Source: Nymphalis io
Lineage: Eukaryota > Arthropoda > Insecta > Lepidoptera > Nymphalidae
Assembly (NCBI RefSeq): GCF_905147045.1
Contig: NC_065918.1
Coordinates: forward strand, 15,314,001-15,378,000
DNA length: 64,000 bases
Direction: 5' to 3'
Shown: one piece after another, positions 49,601 to 58,367 of the stretch
Numbering within the stretch: the stretch's first letter is position 1
Layout: each line of letters opens with the position of its first letter
The notes under the pieces: generated by a model
What the model saw: only the letters and a program-made list of their open reading frames with translations
What the model was told of the DNA's origin: nothing
Databases searched by the model: none
Program-made: the position numbers and the translations under genes

Positions 49601-52600
49601 ATCATGTCTCATGAAAAATCATAAAACGGAATTTACATATAGGATGAAATTCGTTTAAAGTCGATTAAACGATGTAAATGTCAATTTATTCCAAAGTTCT
49701 TGGGTTACATCTTCAGAGCGATCCGTTCAATTTTTCGGTCGAGATATTCTCAGTAGCAGTTCAAAGTCTAGAAGTTTTGTCTACACTTCCGTGCCTCGAG
49801 AAGCGCGTAAAGCCCTACCCTGTACCCTACCTAGTACCATGCGTCGGAATTCTAGCCGGCCGTTTCGGATTTGCGATCGGATTATGAGTGTGAGTGGACA
49901 GAGTGTGAGTGAATTAACGCAGACATCTGCAGCATAACACGCCGTGGGCAGTTTAATAGTCACCCCTAAAATGGCCGCGGGCCGAAACTTGATACCGATT
50001 TTTGTACGAATCTTTTTATGGTAACTTAAAAGTAATGAATGTTTTTCTAAATAATATTTTAACTATCCTCGCGTATCCATTCGGAATTATTCAAAAGTTT
50101 CATTTCTATAAGAAGAATGGAGTAAAGTATCACTAGATTCATCGCAGAGGATTTTTCTTTCACCTGTGAAATTGTATTGTAAATGACAGTCACATTTAAT
50201 TCTAATTATTCGTCTACCTCGAGATAACAATTATCTAGATATATCAATTTGCGATAACAACCGGCTAATTGTCAATCATACCGCCGGTAGTTGTAATCGA
50301 GTACACGTTTAAAACGATCGTTTATAGCAATTTATAGAGGACGTGCGATTCAATGGACAAATGTTGCTAACAATTTTTTTTAACAACCTTCTGTACAAAT
50401 CTTCAGCCATGGCCAGTACTCGATGCGCTACGTATACAGCGGTACAGATACAGACATTGGATATCTAACAAGTAATACCTTACACACACGCGAAGCCGCA
50501 AGCGAAAACTAGTCTTTAAATAATTTAAATATTGCTTATCAAATGTCGAAAATCGGATTTATGATCATTATTAAATACCTCCATATTTTACTAACACGAC
50601 GGCGTCTGTTTGATTGAATGTCATCCAATTACGACCGAAATAGTAGCACTAGACCGAAATATTTGACGAGCCGGTTGGCTTGGTTGGTAGATACTTGCCT
50701 TTCACGCCGAAGGTTGTGGGTTCGATTCCCACCCAGGACAGACATTTGTGTGCATGAACATGTCTGTTTGTCCTGAGTCTGGGTGTAATTATCGACATAA
50801 GTATGTATTTACAAAAGAAAAGATATACCACTTTTCTTTTGTAAATACATACGTAGTATATAAGTTGTCTGGTTTCCATAGCACAAGATTTGTACAAGCT
50901 TAATTTGGGATCAGATGGCCGTGTGTGAAAAATGTCCCAGGATAAAAGAAAAAAATATATATACTGATATAATTATATGTAAGCACATATGAAGCTAGAT
51001 ATGCAAGCACAAAGCAAGTGTATTTTATTAATTTTTAATTTATAAAATATTGACGTAGATTAATATACCGTTCAACGAAACGAGTGGGTCGAGAAATTAA
51101 TTATAGCATTATATTATAGCATCGATTTTCAATAATAACTATTTAACAGGACGGTAATCGGATCACTTGATAAAAACGAGATCATTTAATATTGCAAAGT
51201 TTTTATAATTTTAAGGCGATTATATGTTTTTATATAATATAATATATCCCGGATTATTTCAGATAAAGCATGCAATTTTTTATTTTTTTGTATTTTATCC
51301 AAGATTCGTTAATTTAAAAATAAATAAACGGCATTTTTTTATAATGCATCTATTATTTTTTCTTTAAAATATAAGTTATTTGGGTAATATTGTACAATGC
51401 ATTGAGTTTATTTCGTTGACAATTTGAACAAACGGATGATAAGTTCAAACTCACTAAAATAAAATTTGGTAATTATGAAAACATGGCTTGTTTATATTCG
51501 GTTGTACAAAGGTAAGTATTGTGTACCAATTAACATATTTCATTTAACTGCCTCGTTGATCTAGTGGTTTGATGTAAGGCCGCAGACCCGGAGGTCCTGA
51601 GTTCAATTCCCAGGTCTGGCAAATAAAAAGTTATTGGGTTTTTCTGTCAGGAAATTCTCAGTAGCAGCTCGGAGTCTGGAAGTTGGAAATGTGTACACTG
51701 CCGTGCCTCGGAAAGCATGTAAAGCCTTTGGTCCTGCGCCTGAACTCTTTCCGGATTGCCGTCCCATCGGATTATGACAGTTAGGGAATAGAAAGTGCAC
51801 CTGTGTTTGCGCACACACTTGTGCCATATAATATAGTCTGCGTAGATGGCTAATCTCCGTTGAGATTGGCCACCGTGGTGGAAATCGGTCTGGAGGACAT
51901 TATTATTATTAACATATCTCGATGAACACTCCACGACTACGGTACGGCAAGATTAATAAATAACTCTTTGTTATTTTGTGTATTCAACATGAATAACAAA
52001 CGTAAATCGTATGTTTGTGTGTTGACATTTATTTTATTTTAATACATGTATTTTTATATTAAACAGGAGGGAACAAGGCGTCGTCTCGTCCCTCAAGGAG
52101 GGCTTCGGGTTCATCCGTTGCGTCGAGAGGGAGCAAACCATGTTCTTCCATTTTGCTGAGGTTCTCCGTCTTGGACAGGAGCTCAGTGTTGGTGATGAGG
52201 TACGTACTCGTACTCTTACACGAATGAGAAAATTTTATGCAAAACAAGGTTTAATTATAAATAAAATTCACGGAAACTTTTCAATGTATACAAAAGCTAT
52301 TCGTTAAATCATAAAAGAATTTTCTGAAATTTTTGACGTAAATTTTATCATACAAGGAACAAGCTGCTTGTTACGTCTGTAAGCTAACAACAAAGCGTAC
52401 AAGACTTGTTATTATTTTGTGACATAATACGTATACATTTTCATAAAATGATTCCGGTAAAAAGTTTATAATACATCAATTTATACAATTGATATATTAA
52501 TATATAATATATAAATCTGTAAAAAATAATGTCGAGAGTTGTTTGTGGTGTGTGTGTGTAGTTAATGATGAATTTAAATTTCATGACATTATATAATAAT

Positions 52601-55600
52601 GACAACACGATCAAACGAATACTAAAAGAAACGATCGCCGGTTTAAATAACAAAATATATCATACTAATATTAAAGAGGTAATTGTTTTGTTTTTTCCAG
52701 TTTCATGCAAAAATATTTATTCGATTGATATGAAACTTTCATATTGTTTTAGTTTATAGTTTCCGCTTTATAATATGTTAAAACATTACATTTTTTTTGT
52801 GATATATAGATACATATATATATTAATATATGTAGTCGAATCGTTTGTAGGTGATTTTGAAACTGCCCAAAATTACCACACTAACAGATACACAAAAAAC
52901 TGTATTAAAGATTTGTGAATCTTCAGAATGTCTAAAAAAATAATAATTATGTCTCTGATCTACTTTTGCCGATTATTTCCAGGTCTTAGGTATCTTTACC
53001 TAAAACGGTTATACATAAATTTTGTACTGGAACTGTGAGGTGACATAATTTTTGATATGCTATAATTATTTTAGCGGATAATATAATATAAATAATGTTT
53101 GTAACCAGGTCGAGTTCACAGTGGACCCCGTGTCGACGTTCTCCAATATGAACACCCGTCAATCTGCAATTCGTATCAAACACTTATCACCCGGTACCGT
53201 GCAATTCGAGTCGCTCCTCGAACGCGGAGTACGCGGCATCATCGCCAAAGAAGCCCAAGCGTTTTCATCTTCATCGTCGTCCTTTAGCCCCACTAGACAG
53301 CCGCCTTCTGTGAGTTATTACATTCTTTAAGTAATTTGTATAATTAGAGTATCAATTTCCTCCCGCCCCTTTTTACCATCGAACGGCCAGGTAAACGCGA
53401 CCAAAGCGCCATAGGTACACAGTGGAAATTCCACGCCTACGTACGAAGTGCTTTGAATCCACAATCATCATTCGCACTGCGAAACTATGGAATGCTTTGC
53501 CTGAGTCCGTATTTCCTGATAGGTACAATGTTGGTGTCTTCAAATCCAGAGAAAACAGGTTTCTTATAGGCGAGCGTGCTATATCCTAGACAGTGTCGAT
53601 GCTTAACATCAGGCAAGTCAACGGTCAAACGCTGGCCTATTAATTATAAAAAAAAAAATACTATAGGAAGGAGACAGACGCAAATGGTCTACTGGTGGTG
53701 AGTTAGTAAAGTAACCTTCTCCCGCTCTGTCAGTTAAAGAAACATGAACTGGGTACAGTACGCCATTATGCCTCAAAATGGTTTATAAGATGTTACGTCA
53801 CTTATGTCTGTGATTACATTTGATTACTCACATAATTTGGGTGATAGAATGCGCTGTAGTTCTATGTAGCTGATGTGTGGATACTACCTATCAAGACGAG
53901 TTTCCACAATTCCTATCGTTAGTCGAAATGTGATTATAAATGCGTGATCTTGTTGTTATATTTAATAATAAGAGTTAAATATTAGGAATGTTCTTATTCA
54001 TATACGTATGCACCTTGTCACATTAATTTGTTAGCTATACATAGAATTGGGGGAGATATGATAGGTAGGTTGTACTTTGAACAAGACTAACCGTTGATTC
54101 GATATTAATATTCTAAATTTAATTTGAAATAACTTCAATTCAGACTTAAAATAAAAAATTTCATTTTATTTCAATAACCTGGATATGAGAATAGATTGAA
54201 ATTCAATTTAAGTTTGATTCAAATGTATTTATATCAGTTTAATTTTATATTCCTTTCAATTGAAAATAGATTGTCATACAGTTGTCAACTTTCTCCTCAA
54301 AAAGGGAGAGGAGGCCTTAGCCCAGCATTGGGACATTAACAAGCTCTTACGGTTTTTTTTTTTGTATAGCAATTGTGTTATAGCGTATGTTTCAACGTGC
54401 CGTAGCCTGTGCTAAGTGAAACAGTGCACGAAGTACCCTGTTGTCACATCTAACTATTGAGCTAAAAATTTAACTGATTTACTAAGGATTAAAAGTATTA
54501 TTTTATTATAAATTATATTTTAACTTTAATAGATTACCGTAGAAAAAATATATCCAAAGATTTTCCATATTAATTTAATAACTGAGCAGACCGGAGCTCC
54601 GATATTTTATCTTATTAGTGCCTCCTGACGTGACTGCAAATAATTCAATCAATTTTTATAATAACATCACAGTATATTTGAAGCGTTCACACGTAAAGTT
54701 CAAACGATCCAATATTAAACGAATAAATGTTGTTTGTGATTGCGTGCAAGCTATTTATTATATACCTTATTACGTTGCAATAAAGTACATAATTGTCGAT
54801 ATCGTCGTTCCCCTTGACTGTAGGGTACACAGCATTAATGACAGGTGATATATAAACTTATGCACCACTTGTATGTCGTTTGCTTTTTATTCGGCGGTTT
54901 GGACGAAGATTGGGATGGATTGAATGCAATTTTTGATTGTGCGCGAATCTTTGTATGGTAATTGAGAAATGAGTGGTTAGGTCATATTTATTGATTGAGA
55001 CGATTGTTATTATATTTGATGCGAGTGTATTTTTTTTTCAATCATCTAATGGACTTTGGTTGGACGTTATATTTGTTCAAGGTTTTGTAGGGAATTTGTT
55101 TGGACGCAATATTCTGTATTTAATTATGATGTTAGTATCAATATATTAAATATAATAATCGAGTGATTTTGTTGTTTGTACCGTTTACGGAAAGTGTATA
55201 TGGTACTGACTAATTTATTTATCTAATTTTGAAATATTTCTTTTAATTCAATGTTGTTTATCAAAGAGTATGGAACAAGTTTATTTGTATTTAAATTTGA
55301 AGCTCGTTTGCCGTTAAACAGCGATACACAATGAGAAGAAAACAAAGCTTTCTGTTTGTTTCTAAATATTCGATTTGGGATTAGAAAGTCTACAGCAAAG
55401 GAAAATTGGCAAAATTAGTGTTCACAACAATTGATGACAAAAGTAATAAACTTGAATTGTCAACAAAAAATAAACCACCGAAGAATTGCAAATAATTGCA
55501 AACTATTTCGATGTTTTGCGATACTTAAAGTTATATACATATATAACGTAATAAAGTAATCATATAGTTGAGCAGTGAAGTTGAAAATTTGCAACTTAAA

Positions 55601-58331
55601 AAGTCAAAGTAACTTAAGCGCATTATTCCAGCTAGGCGGCGACCTCGTTGTTCCGTTTATGTCATTTCTACTTAAGAATTTATTACGAAGAATTTTTCCG
55701 TCTCGTTGTTCAAACTTCTAGCCTTCAAGTAGTACATCCCGAGATCCTGGGTTCAAACCCTGTGTCGGGATTAGAAAATAATTTTTGGTTTTTCGGTCGA
55801 AAAATTCTCAGTAGTAGCCCGGAGTGTCGAAGTTGGAAGTGTGTACACGCGTCTCGGAAAGCTCGTAAAGCCGTTTCTCCTGCGCCTGAACTCTTTCCGA
55901 TCGTGTCGGATTTGCCATCCCATCGGATTTGTGTTTGTGAGGGAACAGAGTGCAACTGTTTGCGCACACACTTGTGCACTATAATATATTCTGCGCATTT
56001 AGCCAATTTGCATTCGAGATCTCGCCGCCGTAGTCGAAATCTGTCATAAGGACGTCACGAAGAAGAGTTTTAAAACACAAGTCTTATAACGATATAAAAG
56101 TCTTTGTCGCAAATTTTAATATTCTACTGATGTTAAGTTTTATTTTCGAATAAGTATATACTCGTATTCTTTTCTTTATTATATATAGTTAAATAGTTAT
56201 GTGCTACGTAAATGCATATCATACATCATACATGCTATGCGTATGAGTTTTTCTTGGACTATGGTTTCGCTTGGACTTTGCATCGTAACAATTATAGTTT
56301 TACTATCTACACTTTGGGTAGATAAGAAGAAAAATGTATTTTGGATAGTATAGTGGAAAGAGTTACTGAGACGGATTTCAAGTCAATCGGGCGGATAGTT
56401 TAGGAGATCTCGTGATGAGTTTTATTTCGTTTATATGTATTTATTTCTACTATCTTAGTTCTTTTGGTTGGGCTTTGTGCAATCTCGTCTGCTTATGTAC
56501 CATACAAAAATCAATGTTTCTATCACGAAACTGTTCGTATTGCCTTGTTTTGGTATGAATGTAGAGTGACCCAGTGTAACTAAACCCAGTGCATATACGA
56601 CTTTATATATCTTAGTTCCCAAGGTTGGCGCCGCATTGGCGGCTTGAACGATTTATATTTCTTACATTTTCTATTGGTAGTGATGACCACTTATCGGCAG
56701 GTGGCCTATTAGCGAGTCTGCCTTTCTATAAATAAATAAATAAACATAATTAAAGTTTTATTTACAACATGTTTTTGTGTTTTTTTTTAATTAAAATGTA
56801 TCGCTTGTTTTAGGAAACTGGCATCATAACATGTCAAATAAACAATATGAAGAAATCCATCACGTATACAGCAAAGAAATGTGAATCGAAAATGCTTCCA
56901 CGTGTCGGCGACAAAGTAACCTTCGACATTTATCAGGTAAGTTTTTTTTTTGTATAAAAATGTTTAACTAACAAAGCACAGCTCCGTAGATATGAGGATA
57001 TATTTACGGAGTTTTATAGGATGTTATCTATTTCTATACAATGGAAATCCGATATTTATTTTCGTATTTCGAACGAACTGTCCCTGATATCTCGTATTTT
57101 TCTTAAATTGAAAGATATATAAATAGTTCTTTCTATAAAATGCTTTCAACGGATATTTGCACATTTATAAGATAATCTATTTTTTTTAATACTAATAAAC
57201 GTATTACACTATTAATGTAATATAATATTATAATGCTTGTGCTTAATTTGTGCTTATAATTCATCTCGTGCTTGAAGGTGAAGGAAAACATCGTGATGAT
57301 GATGAAACCTTCATGGTTCTAATTTCATTGAATTTTTGCCACATGTGTATTCTACCAACCCGCATTGGAGCAGCGTGTTGGAATAAGCTCCAAATCTTCT
57401 CCTCTAAAGGGAGAGGAATCCTTAGCCCAGCAGTGGGTCATTAACAGGCTGTTACTAATTAAATAAATTAGTGTGAATCAAATAATTTCTAATGATTAAT
57501 TGTATTATTATTATTTTTTAAATTTCACAGGTTAAAAGGACAAAGGAGTTAATTGCGATGTCCATTCAGATACAGCACAGCCTCACGAACGGAAATTCAA
57601 ACGGTGGCAACAACATGCGTCCAATAATGCAGGGATTCATAGCTGCGCTGAAGGACGGTTTTGGTTTCATCGAAACAGCGGACCACACCAAGGAGGTGTT
57701 CTTTCATTTCAGGTGAATTAAAACAGGCAATATACATGAAAAAAAAAAAAAAAAACTCTGGTCGTTAAATATGTACTCTATGGGCTTTTGATGTGAAATT
57801 ATACCTATTATATATATTTATATTGTGTTGAAGCGATGCGAATAACGATCCCATAGTATATTTTAAAACTTAGTGTTATTTATGTGTACATTAATCTTTG
57901 TAACCGATAAGCGTCATCGCTTTCTTGTTTGTTGTGCTTCGAATGTTCATTAATTTTATTTGCATTGCGGTTTTTTTTTTTTTTTAATTTATTTAATTAC
58001 TGAATTTTCATTTGGATATCGGTGCAAAGCGAAATGCATGGCTGTTTATTTTAGATATAGTTTTCGTTTTTTTGCTTTTTTTGTTTGTTTTTTTTTTTTT
58101 TTATATCGCGTGCCATGCGAATGATACGTGTGTTCTATTTCAAAGGACAAACGTAACGGTTAAAATCGATTTAAGAACTTAAATAACATGATCGGTGTTA
58201 TGAGAAAACAACGTCAATCCACTCGTAATTGTTTGATTAGCTCACTTGGAAAATTGCTCAACGTTATTGATTACTGTATTTCCAATAGATATTACGTACG
58301 GTATTTTTTTTTTTTTGTGTTGGTTTCAAAA

Positions 58332-58367
<36 letters not shown>

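Larger units (their letters stand above)
47561..52066. other. Unr intron 6
   Basis: Holds a LINE tail, two family C and one family D SINE and a Helitron-like end. 47,911-49,720 shows nothing further. Confidence 0.75.
53310..56813. other. Unr intron 8
   Basis: Holds a LINE 3' end and SINE copies of families A, B and C. 54,353-55,690 shows nothing further. Confidence 0.75.

Noticed and set aside
55648..56049. 133-codon open frame and two minus-strand frames over it
   Set aside because: All lie on a family C SINE; overlapping frames on both strands reflect the GC-richer repeat.
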